From the NCBI GenBank assembly GCA_031282905.1, contig JAITCV010000164.1, positions 1 to 13,641 on the forward strand: 13,641 nucleotides of DNA. The letters are read 5' to 3'. Source of the stretch: Azoarcus sp. (GTDB lineage Bacteria > Pseudomonadota > Gammaproteobacteria > Burkholderiales > Rhodocyclaceae). Shown piece by piece: positions 13,523 through 13,641 of this stretch; positions within the stretch are counted from its first letter, which is position 1, and every line of letters starts with the position of its first letter. The notes below the pieces were generated by a model. That model worked only from the letters and a program-made list of their open reading frames with translations. It was not told where the DNA came from and searched no databases. The position numbers and the translations under genes are program-made.

Positions 13523-13641
13523 ACCCGCATGGGATCGAGGCCAAGGCCGTGGACGACCGCCATGCAGCCGTTGCAATGCCGCCGGTGCGTGCAATCCTGG
13601 CAGGCGTGCGGCCCGGCACGGTATCGGCGTGCGGCTTCGCT

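Noticed and set aside
12843..13619. Minus-strand open frame opposite greB
   Set aside because: It covers greB in antisense; greB shows a full set of family motifs.
13485..13641. Possible open frames at the right edge, including one with CRRC-type cysteines from 13562
   Set aside because: Truncated by the window, no ribosome binding site and no recognised family; too little to call a gene.

Overview
The window joins a decayed, AT-rich accessory block (about 1-2186) to a conserved, GC-rich chromosomal core (2187-13418). The core order gyrA-serC-pheA-hisC-tyrA, with pmbA and darP (yjgA) divergent nearby and greB further on, fits a betaproteobacterium. Rhodocyclales or Nitrosomonadales is my best guess, but the sequence does not fix the genus.

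Layout. (1) Positions 1-2186, plus strand: a compact run of small genes I do not recognise. Most have hydrophobic segments and are joined by stop/start overlaps. Two carry the same N-terminal module (starts at 360 and 1893). Several reading frames are broken by single-base length changes at homopolymers. (2) 2187-3533 minus, pmbA; 3600-4211 plus, darP. They are divergent, and candidate -10 boxes for both strands lie within ten bases. (3) 4225-11966 minus: a long run transcribed leftward as gyrA, serC, pheA, hisC, tyrA, aat. gyrA-serC overlap by 4 nt, hisC-tyrA are 4 nt apart, and pheA-hisC are 35 nt apart. (4) 12241-12423 minus: a 60-residue YjfB-family protein. (5) 12424-12854: a non-coding gap with a 17-bp inverted repeat and a repeated 10-mer. 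(6) 12855-13418 plus, greB, followed by a small hairpin and an 18-bp tandem repeat near the right edge.

The core genes serve aromatic amino acid synthesis (pheA, tyrA, and hisC as aminotransferase), serine synthesis (serC), DNA topology (gyrA), N-end-rule tagging (aat), peptide/protein maturation (pmbA), ribosome assembly (darP) and transcript cleavage (greB). No RNA genes, CRISPR arrays or recognisable transposases were seen. The only candidate for an undescribed system is the small-gene cluster at the left. Its function is unknown, and its broken frames could be decay or sequencing error.
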